Part shown: positions 37,332 to 50,360 of the stretch, piece by piece
How positions within the stretch are numbered: position 1 is the first letter of the stretch
Layout: each line of letters begins with the position of its first letter
Assembly (NCBI GenBank): GCA_910589415.1
Contig: OU342636.1
Coordinates: 44,965,735-45,029,734, forward strand
DNA length: 64,000 nucleotides
DNA from: Malachius bipustulatus
Lineage: Eukaryota; Arthropoda; Insecta; Coleoptera; Melyridae
Direction: 5' to 3'
Translations under genes and position numbers: made by a program
Notes under the pieces: model-generated
Databases searched by the model: none
What the model was told of the DNA's origin: nothing
Seen by the model: only the letters and a program-made list of their open reading frames with translations

Positions 37332-40300
37332 ATACTTTATTAACAGCGTTTTTTTTTTTCAAAAGAAACTCTTTCTTGAGAAAGTGATGGTCGATTAATG
37401 TCTATTAAAAAAAGAAAGCAAAATTGGTAGAAGTAAAAGAACGTCCCAAATATTTTTCTGTAACTATAATGTATATACCTACTTGGGAGAAAAATGCTTC
37501 CTTGGAAAAAGGTTATTTAGACAGTATGAGAAACGTGCATGTATGTCTTTTCATTCCGAGGAGGCTATTAGTAGTCACGAGCGTCGAGAGGGGGTATTTA
37601 ATTCCTTTTATTTATTGGAAATCCGTTTCTGTAAAAGACGCCAGCCAGCCACGAAAGAGACGGATCTTTTCGGCGGTTAGCCTATTTACTCCCAGCGTTT
37701 CCTTTGACTGCTTTTTCGCCGGCATCGGACGGAATATATTGCCTTTCTGTCGGAAACATCTTTTTCATTTGTTAACTCGGGTCCTCAATCTCGGTTTTCA
37801 ATAAGTAAGTTACGTGCTAAACGGGCTTTGCAGAGTATAGATGACCTGTCGCTCCTTTTGACTTGCTTGCCGAACGGTATCAGTATCAGCGATCCCCAGT
37901 CGCGCGCGCGACCGGCACCGGGACCGAGAAGCATCCCGCTTCTCCCGCTCTCCGACCCGACAACAACGGGAGAGGACCTTTTTTCTTTATTATTCACGAA
38001 ACAGGAATGGAAACATTGAATGAAATTCCTGAGACGATACAAGTCGCAGATTCCGCGTCCCAGAACGAGCATTGAAAGGACGGAATGCCGTTCATACTAA
38101 ATACTTTATTTTATTATGTACCTACCTGCCGATATTATTCCCCTTTCGAAAACCAATACATAGAGAGGTATATACTTACATTCGCTACGAATAGCAGCCT
38201 GTACTCTGAATTTGACACGTTCACGCGGTTTTTTTCTTTCAATAACATTTCAGTTCACTACCGCTTATCTGCCTTGTAATGAAGATCTTTCTTTTTTATA
38301 ATAATAACTTTGTGATCAGGACAGACGAGTCGCTATTCAGAAACATATTAAGTCGGAAAACAAAAACCACGAATTATCTTCCTCCGTTTACTGAATCAAT
38401 ATTGATTTTCCGCGGCTAAAGGATTCCAATTATCTACCTATAATATACGAGATTCGACCATGCAGCACCAGCCAAACCGTGGAAACTCCATCCATCCATA
38501 CATGCAGCGAAGTTTCGTTTAGTGCTATTATAGTTCAGTTCAGTTAAGTAAAGTTCAGTTCAGTTCAGTTCAGTCGTTCTTAATCATCGGGCGAGTGGAT
38601 CGTATTCGCGTATCGTGCATAAACAACCAGGCGGAACCGGTGACCTCGGCGGAATTAGAATTTCATTTTGTTCCGGCGTCTAACGAAAACGACAAACTTT
38701 TAAGCACTCATTTACATGTTGATTTTCGTCGAGAGATTTAATTACTAAAACAACTTGACTCATGAAGTTGAAAATCAGAGTTCCCCCGCTCGCGTTCTCC
38801 TCTCCCCCGCGGCAGGCAGCACAACTCCGGACTTGTGTTTTGTGGCACGTTAATTCGATTTGCTCTAACCACTTCGGACTTTTAAATTTTTTAGTGCTCC
38901 TCCAACTTTTCATTTCATCAGTTTTATAATTAATTTTCCGCGAAGCTGCCGCATACTACTATTTAGTAGTAAGTAGTTTACGTCGATTTTCCTTTTTTTG
39001 CGATTCCGGAAACCGGAGCGCTTACGAGTTGGATTGGAGTTTTCTTAATATTTTTTTAAATTACAAATCACACCTACAATAACAGTTAAAGAACTTATCT
39101 GTAGTTATATGTTGACAGTCGACACCATTTTATATTCTATTTGAGGGTAAAGAAAGAAATAATATTAAAGAATACTGTTCTTATAGGTATGTGTCTAGCG
39201 GCATAATCTAATGACTGGTAACCAGCAGTGACTAATGACTAGTGACTATACCGCTGTTAGATTAGAAGATAAGTATAGAGATATTTCCCAGAAAGTTCGT
39301 TCCATTATCAGTAATAATCAGTGACGGTATACCTCTGCGCGAGATAACTCTACGTAAAGCTGCTTTGAAATAGTTTATTGTCAAGCCTGTGACCAATTTC
39401 TAAGTATATCCACTTCGTACTAAACCATATCCTGCATATCAACGAACAAAATTGCGGTGAAATCAGAGCGTGAACAGGTAAGAAGAAACGAGACGAGGAA
39501 GAAGAATCTGGTAAGAAATTAACAGACCAGAACGACGTTAGAAGCGCTGATTGACGGCCTCAGCGCTTCCACAATGTAATGCTATAGCCCTGATAACATT
39601 AAAACTTAATAGAGTCCATAATTATATCAAATCTGCTCTTAGAAACCGTAATTGGATATAAGTTTCTTGCACATATACATATACCTATTTAGGGAAACAA
39701 ACAAATGAGAATAAAAATGTAACGAGTTGTTATGAAGGTGAGAGAAGATGAGGAAAGACAGCCGGAGAGAGAAGTTTTGTTGTAAATAATTGTAAATGTA
39801 GAACTTTACAAGAGGACAGGCGGGCACCCCGGCAAGCGGCAAGGCACACGGCAGTCAGGACACGACACGAACTATTCCAGTCCGCACACGTTCTCTCCGG
39901 TTACAGTTCCAGTACAAATGTGTTAATTAGTCCAAGTAGAGGCGCGCAGAGTGATGTGTTTGGAATATCCGGTTCCCGGAATTAGCACGCCCGTGTACCT
40001 GCCTGCATGCGCTGGGTGTTCCTGCTCTTCTTTGCTAGATCAGATTCCATTCGGAGCCAACTCATACTCAACTCGGCAAACACTCTCTCTCTCTCCCGGC
40101 TCTCCCGTTTGCTGTTCCTACATGCGTATATTATAAGGTATACGCTTAAAGAGTTCTAATGAGATCAAATAATTATCAATAAAATTTTATAGCAACTTAT
40201 TATTATACCTACCTATGTATGGGGTGGGATTATTGAAAGTGGTGCTGGTGAAGATGATGTTATAGAGACAACAGAACAGAAAGAGATAAAATCCATAAAG

Positions 40301-41123
40301 AGACCGAAAAAAAGTTTGTTTGATATGCGTGCACGGCGGGCGGTGGATCGTGTGTATTTGCATAGCCATCTCGTTAAGGGGCCCGGGCAAGGAATCTCGA
40401 GACGAAGGGTCCATACATTATTCATCCGGGACTGGGAATAATTGTATGATTTAGAGGAACCCGGAAAGAAACACCTACTTGAAGAAGGACGAACCAAGAA
40501 TAAGAGGGACACTAACGCTATCGAGAATTTTAAATGATAATTAAATCAATTTGACTGTTTCATTCGCATCTTGAACGGTAATCTCTTTTTTATCCTGTCA
40601 TCTATTGTCTCCTCGTTGTTAGGATTTATTTACCATCAGAACAGACCAATTATTATTATTAAATAGCTCGAATCAGAAGGGAAACGAAACAGAAGAAGAA
40701 CTCTTCAATTCATTTCAGTAAAGTTTTTTTTCGGAAGAAGTTTTAAGGTTGTAAGATAAATCAATCAATAATTTTTGTATAAATTTTAAAATTATAGTAT
40801 GAAGCGGCAAAAAATCAATATTTTTTTAAATACGTAAAAAAAGTAAAAAAAGAAAGAAAAATAAAAAAAAATGAGTACCTTAGTTGGGATTCAATCCGTG
40901 ATTCATCACCCATGTTACAGAGTTCTTGAAATGTTGGAGGATATGACCTGAACCACTATTTTGTACGAAGTTAACTTACAAAATTGGAAAAATGTTCTAA
41001 ATTGTTTTTACAAGTTGCCTAAGTCTTAGATAGTTATGGGGGCTCTAGACGATTCGGTGATGTTTTTTTTAGAAGTCACCAGTTAATAGTTTCTATTTTT
41101 GGGGCTGACCTTTAATTTGCATA
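37332..41123. other. Intergenic or intronic, no gene recognised
   Basis: GC-richer patches at 37640-37980 and 39810-40010, a CAGTT repeat at 38531, and an A-rich tract at 40835-40870 followed by sequence with a TTCAATCC motif (a weak B-box-like site on the minus strand). No supported exon. Confidence 0.45.
38531..38576 (+). repeat. (CAGTT)n pentanucleotide repeat
   Basis: TTCAG/AGTTC units repeated about eight times with one variant (AGTAA). Confidence 0.85.
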
Positions 41124-41125
41124 TA

Positions 41126-41570
41126 CAGGGTGGTCCAACTTAAAACGTCAGGACTTTACCAAATGATAGATAACGTTAAAATAATGCCAGTTTCTCCAAT
41201 ACACTTATAGCCGGGAAAGCTTCCTTTTCAAGATACAGGGCCGTTGAAGTTTTGGGAAAAAATAATGTTTTGGGCGATGCCACACCCATATCTCCGCCGC
41301 TGTTTTTCGCAATTTATCACCTAAGCCGTAAATCAGGAAAGATATTTAGCTCATGCTGCGTGCCAAATTTAAATTTTTTTAAATTGACAAAAAATTGACA
41401 ACGCAGCCGTTTTGACAATATTCGCAAAACATTATTTTTTTCCCAAAATTTCAACGCCCTGTATCTTGAAAAGGAAGCTTTCCCGGCTATAAGTGTATTG
41501 GAGGAACTGGCATTATTTTAACGTTATCTATCGTTTGGTAAAGTCCTGACGTTTTAAGTTGGACCACCTG
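41126..41570. mobile_element. Palindromic element with TA flanks and CAGGGTGG ends
   Basis: CAGGGTGGTCCAACTTAAAA at the left pairs with TTTTAAGTTGGACCACCTG at the right. TA flanks both sides; arms are about 170 bp and highly similar, including AAGGAAGCTTTCCCGGCTAT. Small non-autonomous element, no gene. Confidence 0.88.
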
Positions 41571-41834
41571 TATGGATGTGACACTTTCTACTATGACCTG
41601 ATTTCCTTGGCTTGTGACCTTTCCAGCTGACCTACTTTCAGCGGCGATTTCTAGAAAAACACCACCAGAATCTGGTGCAGATGGTTGGTCCAGAATCCCC
41701 TATTACTATCTAAGTTTAAGCCTTCTCAAGTTTATATTATAAAAATTAAGAAAAAAAATCAAGGTCTTGTCGTACTGATGGATGATAAATAAAACATTAA
41801 TGTTTAAAAAAAATTCTACCGATGGATATTATAA

Positions 41835-41879
41835 ACGTTACACGTGTTTCGCTACTTTTAAAGTAGCATCTTCAGACGT
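41835..41879 (-). ncRNA. Hammerhead-ribozyme-like motif (possible Penelope-like element remnant)
   Basis: On the minus strand: ACGT, CTGAAGA (matching CUGANGA), an inverted repeat GCTACTTT/AAAGTAGC as stem II, GAAA, then ACACGTGT and A as a very short stem III plus cleavage site, then ACGT closing stem I with the first ACGT. An extra T lies between CTGAAGA and stem II, which departs from the classical core. Motifs with this arrangement are known from Penelope-like retroelements. No reverse transcriptase is found next to it. Confidence 0.4.
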
Positions 41880-44800
41880 ATGTAAATAAAATTATTAAAA
41901 GTAAGTAAGTAAAAGAGTTCAAGCAAATAATAGCTTTTTAATAAAAATTAGATTCAAAGAAGCCCTTTCATGAAAACGCAACGCAGTACAATAGAAAATA
42001 TGAAACAACGTGAATAGAAGTACATACATAATAATTGGGTAGTTTTTATGATTGTGTGCGGTAGCTATTTGTCTGGAATTTTTAATATAAACTGAAGCCC
42101 GAAATGCCCGAATTGTACAACGGTGTTTTCTTTGTTGGAGGATACGTTCATGTTTCCGGTGTAATTGTTCGTTCAATTTACTGTCGTTTTTCTTGGCGTA
42201 GACTTATTATTATTATTGAATACGAATTGCTCAATGCCTTTTGAATAAATTTTTCACATAAAATGTATCTCGGTGGCGGCTGGTGGATTCCAGAGTTAGT
42301 GAAATTTATAATAATTTTCTACATAGGACAAGTTCTGATCAGAACGATTTTTTTATAGTCCGGTCGATTTGAATTTTTTTCCCAAGTTCCGCTTTGACAA
42401 GCTGAGAAAAGCGACTTTTCGGACTGATCGAACTTTACAAAAAGCGAATCTTCAAGTTGACGGAAACGTGTCAAAATAAAAAAATCGAACTGGGCGGACC
42501 TTGGCGACAAAAATGAGTGCGGATGACAGCAAATTTTAGACAGCAGTTTAATGGGCGGGAAAAACTACCAAGTTATTTATTGCTGTTTCATTTTTTAAAC
42601 TTTGACTGCTGCAATAAGTTGACTTACCTTCTTATTACATTGATATGACCTTCTCGACAGACTCCGATTCTTCACTGAAACGGCCAGGATAATAATAGCA
42701 GAACTGCGCTTGGTTTTTAGGCGTGAATAAAGTTGGGTGATTCCCGGGGAGCGATTCAAGTCGGTTTCTTGTTTCTTGTCTGCTAGAGCTGAAAGAGGTT
42801 GTACCCGCACCCGCACCCGCACCCGCCCCCGTCCCCGCCAGCATCATGCAGCAAGCACCTGCTGTTACTCTTGCGGCGATTCTCTGCAGCAGATTCGTCA
42901 CCTGTTCATGATTTATCACTTCGGGGATTACGCACCGTGAGCCGGGGCCCGACAAAGAGTTGTTTTAATAAAATGTATAAATCTAAAGGCGCTTCCCTAT
43001 CTCACGCGGCCGGCTCCCTCCCCGCCTCCCGGGCTCCCTGCCGTAATTCACGTCGCACTGCGCGAATGTATTCATACACTTTGCGGGAAAAATTTATTCT
43101 TATTTTAGCCGGCGAAGCGGTGAGTTATCGCGGCGAGAAAAATCTTAATTTTCATCTTTGTCCGCTTTTAAGGAGCGGTGTATATTTATTTTCATAGTTG
43201 TAATTTCGGGCCGTTATGTGTTTTCCGGCAGTTTCTTTTTTATTACAGTTTAGCATAATCGCTTTCCTCCTTAGCCTCTGCCTCCGTTCGCATACATTAG
43301 GTAACCAATTTGGGCCTTATGAAAGCTCCTAAGTAGTACAGATGCCAGTTCGGCTATTCCCCGACCTGTATTCCGCACACTTTCTAAAGCTCGACTCAAT
43401 TTATTGTAACATCCTGTCAGGATTTACATTTTTATGAATTTGTCCAATAAGCGACGAATTGCCAAAGAGAAAAAATTACGCTAACCGACCGACATACCTA
43501 TACCTATACTCGTATGTTAATTTGTACACAGGCATGTGCATATTGTATTAACTTAAAATGTGATTACAAAAATTGCATTGGTTTTTTTCAGGGCATGTGA
43601 CCCAATCGTTAAACAAATACTGCGTTTCCGAATAAATTGTTCCATTAATTCACAAAGCAAGTTAGAAATTCTGATAAATAAAAAAAGAATTTCGCCAAAG
43701 CAATAATGCACGGGGAGAAATAAATGTTCGCCTGGCATAATAATATGGTAATTAGGGTGAGTGTACCTGAGCATTATACATATTATGTATATTAGGTAAT
43801 TTAGGTAATTAGGTACCTACCCTCTTATAATACATTATAGGTAGATAAGCGTCAGATATACCACACTTTGAAATTGGTGGTTCTGATTCGTAATAATAAA
43901 TAGATCGTGGTGGTTAACGGCTGACGTTCAGAGTAAGTTCATGTATGTAAATTTGGTTGACAGGCCGGCGCATCTCTCTCCGACTTCAAAACGAACAGAT
44001 ATTTGAGGGGATAACATAACAAGCAGAGAATTAAAGCTCATCTACTGGTATAGGTATAGATCCGGATCTGGAGGCTTCTCCTCTTCGTCTTGTTCCTGTG
44101 TAAGCATGAGTTTTGAGAGCGGAATTATTCAGTCGGAGATCGGAAAATCGGAAGAGACGAATAAGAATTCTCATTGATTACGGGCCTATTACGCGAAAAC
44201 ACGGGATTTCCATTCCGAGATCGTGAGCGAAAAACAAAGTAACATATTCGTGAATTTATTCCCGGTTTTGGTGGTTGCTTCTCGTTATTTTTTAGCAGTC
44301 CTCGCTTGTAAATAAAATATTATATACATATACCTAATATATTTATTTGGAGAAGATTCTCTTCCCGATCGCGTGCTGCTATTTGACTAAAATAGACCTC
44401 AGCATCAGCCAGTTCCACTGTACTTTGTAAGCCACCTGCCGACAAGTCCCCCGCACAAAAGGAAACGTGAAATTTTAACAAATCGTTAAAGCTTCCACGG
44501 TAGATACATCATATTTCCTGAGGCCATTTCTTGTAGTATTCAGAATCATCATTCGGCTTGAATTATTATTATTTCACGTTCGTTCATTCCAGCCCGCGCT
44601 ATTAAGACCTGAAATATTATAAAGCTAAGAGTCTGATGATGAGAGTTTCCGTTTCCGACGAGTTATCGTTTTCAACATCGCGTCATTTTCAAAGAGTTGA
44701 AGTTTCTTTAAGGTCGTCCCCGCCCGGTAGGTAGGTAGGTACATTTACGGAAAAATTAATTGAAAAAATTCCATCCCTCGTTCCGTCGGCCGAGACCATT

Positions 44801-45129
44801 AACTTTCCCGGATCGAATTCGGCCATTAAAGAGCTTCTCCAATTAAACATAAATTGGTAAATGCAGGGAGATTCTTATTACTCCTTGCAATAATTAAGAC
44901 TTGTTAATTACTCGGCTTCTAATTAACAGCTGAGCGCGGTTAATGGAAACGAATCGGTGCCCGTTTTAAGGTAGCCTGATTAAATAATTAGGGAACGAGG
45001 CGAAGAACTCCCGAAGAAATATGCGTCGAATAGTGTTGGTGTTGGTGAGTAGGTGCATGGGTGGATTGGATAGGTATACAGGATTCACAGTAGTTGATGG
45101 TACCCTTGGGGCGTTTCAATAATTATTGG
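41880..45129. other. Intergenic or intronic, no gene recognised
   Basis: GC-rich patch at 42780-43060 with the CGCACC repeat. Frames there are low-complexity. The remainder is AT-rich. Confidence 0.45.
42799..42836 (+). repeat. (CGCACC)n hexanucleotide repeat
   Basis: Four CGCACC units followed by CCCCGTCCCCG. The frames crossing it read as Arg-Thr, His-Pro or Gly-Ala runs and are not genes. Confidence 0.8.
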
Positions 45130-45592
45130 ACTTTCTGAAATATTTTTAAGATTTCTGGCACTTCCATTCGGTTATACCGGAAATGACTATCATTTTTTCA
45201 ATAACACTTGCACCCTGTATATTTTGGCATTTTAATATTTTTACGTGTTAGAGTTTAGTTTAGGAGTTATAAACTGTGAAATCTCTATTTTCAAAATTCA
45301 AAGAAGTGTAGAACGAAAACGGTTCTATATTATGGGAAAACGGCTAACGGCTTGCATGTCTCTACCTTAATTTTTCGCGAATTATTCAATGGTGGACAAA
45401 AATATTTTTCAATAATTTTGAAGTTCGTGGCATCCCACAAAAATGCAACTACTAAAAATTTTGGCCGCCATTGAACAGTAGGTGAAAAGTTAAGTTAGGG
45501 ACATGTAAACCGTTTTGCCATACATAGAGCCGTTCTAAATAAAACTAGTATTAAATCTAAAATCTTGTGAGTTATAATTAATTGCTGGTTAA
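45130..45592. repeat. Degenerate foldback element related to the core family
   Basis: The segment around 45265-45405 (GTTATAAACTGTG, ACGGTTCTATAT, TTATTCAATGGTGG) pairs with 45445-45592 in reverse orientation at about 75-80%. The block at 45140-45190 matches 29200-29250 in reverse complement. CACCCTGTATATT at about 45211 could be an older end. Confidence 0.6.
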
Positions 45593-45603
45593 ACCTGTAA
45601 TAT

Positions 45604-45700
45604 CTTACCAATTCCTACACGAGTTTCAATCGTCACCTTATGGCGATCCAGGCCAATTAATTAAAGAAACCGCAACCAAGATTATTACAGAACTGATCCA
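45604..45700 (+). repeat. Conserved segment, second copy
   Basis: Homologous to 9725-9832 over about 95 bp with one small insertion. It is within an 85-codon open frame (45582-45839) whose later part (LPVYLLQGVIFSYLMETF) is hydrophobic and unrecognised. It abuts the degenerate foldback at 45130-45592. Confidence 0.5.
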
Positions 45701-45839
45701 ACTAACCCTACCGGTTTATTTATTACAAGGTGTTATTTTCTCATACCTAATGGAGACATTTATTGGGTTTATCCACCATTTAAAACGGCTTTGTTGCGAT
45801 ATTTTAGAATTTCCTGGTCGAGGAGGTCATACTCTCTGA

Positions 45840-46489
45840 TTAAGTAGTAGGAATTCTCAGCAGGATTTTATTTCGCATCAGCATCAGTAGGTACAGCAGC
45901 CATTAGTCGAGGTGGGTAGAATGTTTTGCAGATATGTTGTAATTAGTTTGAAAGTAACCACCGCAGAAGTAAATTCGTAAAAGCGGACAACATAAACAAA
46001 AAGTTTTCGTATTTGCAGTATTTCATGCGCGGAGATAAAATAAATAGAAGAAGAAGAGCTGGGTCGCCGGCTAAAATTTAAATGCAGTTCTATCTAATCT
46101 GGAAATCGGAGCCGGCGCGAAGGTCCCATATTTCGCATTATTATTATTATTATTATTATTGCTATTGTTGATGTTATTTTAGGGACGAAATTGAAACAAA
46201 CGCCCGGGTCGGCCTGTCCCTGCACTCGCCCTTCATTTCCTTTCGGAATTTTATCATAACGGGATCGGCCGCTCGCGTCAGAGATATTTTTGCGGGCAGG
46301 GTCCACGGAAAGCGATGAAAAATTCCGCTTTCAAATGCTTACGTTCGTTGTTTGTTTCTTCTCGCATCCTCCGACGCGATTCTCGCGTTTCATTTTTTAT
46401 TCGTGCCGAATCATTGACGCTGCTTACTAGTTGTTGCAGTTGAGTATCGGAGGATGAAAATATTTACGATTTAACATATTTTGAAAACA
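45840..46489. other. Intergenic, no gene recognised
   Basis: Apart from the (ATT)n run at 46137, nothing recognisable. Confidence 0.5.
46137..46161 (+). repeat. (ATT)n microsatellite
   Basis: About eight ATT units. Similar runs are at 30075-30096, 47589-47611 and 53430-53457. Confidence 0.85.
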
Positions 46490-46865
46490 GTGAAAAGTCT
46501 TCAAGAAACACCACCCGTGAACTTGAGGCCTCTTTTGTGTCATTTTTCAAGACGATCCACCGATTATAGCAAAACACGAATTTTAACGAAATTCAGTTTC
46601 TCGGTCGGTGCTTTGAAAATCTTATCGAGAACGTATTGAGAACCGTTTTATCCTGCGACTCTACGTTCCCGAGATATGGCCGTTAAAACTTGAAAGAGTG
46701 CAAATTTTTTTCTTTTTGAAAATTTTTATTCGCATTTTGTGAGGAAACTAAGCTCTTCACGGCGCAACTGGATTGGTTCCAAAACAACGTTCCATTCTGA
46801 AGACATCGATTTTTTCATGATAATTTTGAAACACCAACAACTACTAAACATTCAAAAATGACTAA
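46490..46865. repeat. Dispersed repeat family copy 2
   Basis: GCAAAACACGAATTTTAACG at about 46569, then TTTTATCCTGCGACTCTACG and GTTCCCGAGATATGG, GTGAGGAAACTAAGC, and TTCCATTCTGAAGACATCGA. Aligns with 13.6-14.2 kb along most of its length in the same orientation. Confidence 0.65.
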
Positions 46866-49800
46866 AACCCCCCAAAAAGTTAGAAGGAGAAAAATCGGCA
46901 AGGGAATTCTTCCCAGCTTGAAAGTGGCTAAGGCTATAATAACACAAGTTTTCCAATAACCGCCGGCGTTATATTTTTGACGCAACCATAAAAACTAACA
47001 GCGCGTCCAGGTTGCTGTCATTTTTCTTAATAAGATCTCATTTCTTTGATGGCGATGCCGCTGGGGCACTAAAAACTTACAGATCGTAAGCTAAAATAAA
47101 AACTAGTAGGTAGGGCACTTTTCTAAAGCGTCATAAAAAGTTCCCCGAATACGAGATAAAACGAAAGGGAACGTCGTCTCATATCGAAAAATGTGGTTCG
47201 GGAAACGGTTTAGTGGGTTTGTTTATTTTATAAGTCGCTGCCGCATGATAACGTTGTCCAAGTAAATAAATTCAGGACATTGTCACGTCATTACCTCCAT
47301 CCGAGTGAGCCGGAATCACGTTGAAGAACCGTCGCCGCAGGTTTATCTGTCGCGCAGTCTTCTCGACGGGACTATAAAGGGGAGTAGGTAGGTATACGGG
47401 AGCCCCCGCTGTAGCTTTCGGCGGCTTATTCCCTCCGACTTCCGTACACTTGAATGGCGCTCAAAGAGCCCGGTCCTCGCCTTAAATACTCTGTGATATA
47501 ATAATATGAAGAGAGAGTTACATTTATACCTCGCAATAAACGTCTGAAAGGCTGAGGCTGCATGAGAGACCCGTTCTCTGTATTAGGGTGTTATTATTAT
47601 TATTATTATTCTCTTGAAAGTCTCTTCATATTCAAATTATTTTACCTTACACATACACACTCAGGTGGTGACGGTGTCTCGGTGTCACGTCTGGCGCATT
47701 GTTATTGTACTTTGGTGTAACGGTAAGAGTGAGAATAAGAAAATATCTGATCTTTTTATGTTCCTCATGAAGGTAGTGGAAGTGGAATCCATACGATTGG
47801 AAAAGGCCATTTTCTCTTTGTCAGCAAATTAAAAGTTTCCCTATAGCGAAATTAAATTAGGTAGGTAGGTACGTATCAAACCCTTCATCCACATTGTAGG
47901 AAATTAAGAGAGTTGCGAAGAAACTTCAAGCAAACTGTCACTCGCGTCATGATAACAACGTCGTTGTAAGACACTTTTATCTGTAATTTCCGTTATCGAA
48001 TCGTAGATCTTTATATCCGAAAGAACAGTAAACGAGTAGGTACTGCTGGAGTGCTGGAGAGCTGTAATTTGCCATTGGAAGTCCACGATAAGCCGGGGAA
48101 TAAAACTGTCTAATCCGGGCGTTGCATCGGCGGGACTTGCGCTTGTTCTCCTCATCGACATTGTAGTAGACGGATTTGGGGTTGGGGATGGGGATGGGGT
48201 GGATTTTATCCCGGATAGATTCTGGATTCCGGTGTATAGCAGCGGAATTGTAGCGGCCGGCCGCCGCTTTCAGCCAGCGGTCAGTCGGCAAAGGGAAGTT
48301 CTACGACTCCGGAATGAATTCCCCTAATGTTTGCACTTTTGGTTAGCCGATTCTTTAGTTGGGACCATTTCGCTAGATTGGAATTCGCTATTCAGTTCCA
48401 CTAAATGGACTTCCGCTCACATCGTGGCAGTTTTACACACTTTTTACTCTGCGGAGAACAGATTCAACAAATGAACACCCCTATAAGCTTCATTTCGCTC
48501 CTACACATTACATTCTACCGTCATTACCGCTTCCGGTGTAAATTATGCAAAATTAATCGTGGTTTTGACTTTTGACAATGGAGACAAGACCAAAACTGTT
48601 CCACTATAATAATCATTTAATCGAGAACTAGGTTAGATCCATTTTTTTAAATTAATTAAATTGTATAGTTTACATAAACTAGCAAAGCTCTCGGTCCCAT
48701 CAACTCAAAACATTTTTTTTCGCCAGGTCGGTCAGCTCTATTTTTTTTTTTTTAAGGTAAGGTTTGGCAAAGTCACATCAGCTCGAAAGATTATTTTTGC
48801 AATCCAAGTTTGACGAGATCCGGTGAGTGCTGTACGCGACACTGGAAGGCATGCAGAGTTCCCTTGTTATCCTTTTCTCAGCTTCCAGTGCAGTTGTAGG
48901 TGTTGTGAAGTTGTCTATTCACTTGTCTAGACAACCCATAGCGTTTCGATGGTACCTATAGTTTATATACGCAACAGGACATGCAAGATTGAGATTAATA
49001 AGGGCAGGATTGAATGGAAATTGGGAATTTGAAAAAGGTAAAAAAGGAAAGAGAAAAATGAAAAGCAACAGATCTTAATAAGAATTTCGAATGGCGATTC
49101 TATCCAAGACTGTTCATCATTCCGCACGAGCATAATATAACAATACATCTTAAAGAAATTGCCATAACGACGGAGCTAATTTTCTAATAATGGGGAAATT
49201 TCCTTGCAATAAATTGCAGCGGGGGCTTCAGTTTCCTCAGGCCGGCAGCACTTTCTTCCTTAGAAATGCATATAATAATATATCATAGAAATACGTTTCA
49301 TTATATTAGGAATTCCACTCTATCCCTGAAGTTTTCATTATCTCGTCCAAATTTATGTGCAATAACCCTCGGTTCACCTAGCCGGGTATATTTTACCGTG
49401 AACTCGTCCAGAAATTTTTCCTCATACTCGTCCTGAATTTTCGCATAATTTAAATGTTCGACGGACGTTTTTTTTTACGGACATCTCCATCAAAGCAACA
49501 ATCTTTCTTATAATTCAATCGGAATTCGTTTTCTAAAGCTTTTAACTATTTTCATTTAGCTATTTTCCAAAGCCAATAACAAATGAACTGAACTGTTACC
49601 TATTTTTTTTTTCATATAAAAATGCGCGGCATTTTGCCTGATTGGAAAATGGTACGTTGTATTCGTTCAGACCCGTTCCGACAATAATTTATAAGAATCA
49701 ATCTCGTACAGAATTCGATTTTAAGAATCGCTTCTAAAGAGACACTTAAAAGCTTATACATCTCGGGATTCACTTTCCGCCCGCGGGGATGGATATGGAT

Positions 49801-50358
49801 TTTCCCGCAAACTCCGTGATTATCTCTCTCCAGATTGAAACAGCGAATCATTTGACAGTTTCGGTGAAAAACCGGGCGGAGGAAATGGAGCGCATCATTA
49901 AGGTCGTGGCCCGGTAAATGCCTGCCAGAATGCGGGACGGAAACGCCTCTTACAGACACTTCCGGAAAAGGGAACGGGACTCTCTTCTAGTCTTTTAGCT
50001 AGCGCTGGCACGTCCTATAACCACCCAGAAATGATGCACTTTTTATTATGATTCACGTCATTAGTCAAGTAATGACAAATTGATGTTTCGTTATGGCACT
50101 ACTTGCGTTAAAGCTGCGCGAGTTGACACCCGACGACAATTATTGTTATTATTATCGTTAAGGGTCTTTCATCAACATCAAAGCTTTTATTTCTAGCTCC
50201 TATATTGTTTTAACCCCAGACTCCATCGGTCAATTATTTATTCAACAATTACTTATAATTATTTTCACACACTGCACACTAATTAATTATTTATTCGATT
50301 ATTACCGTTTCGCTTAGATGCATTTCAAGCCTATAAAACTCTTCAAGCAGTTCATTTA
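46866..50358. other. Intergenic, no gene recognised
   Basis: CpG-containing patches at 47300-47480 and 48160-48300, GGGGATGGGGATGGGG at about 48186. Frames at 47904-48291 and 49612-49959 lack family features or splice context. Confidence 0.45.
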
Positions 50359-50360
50359 TA

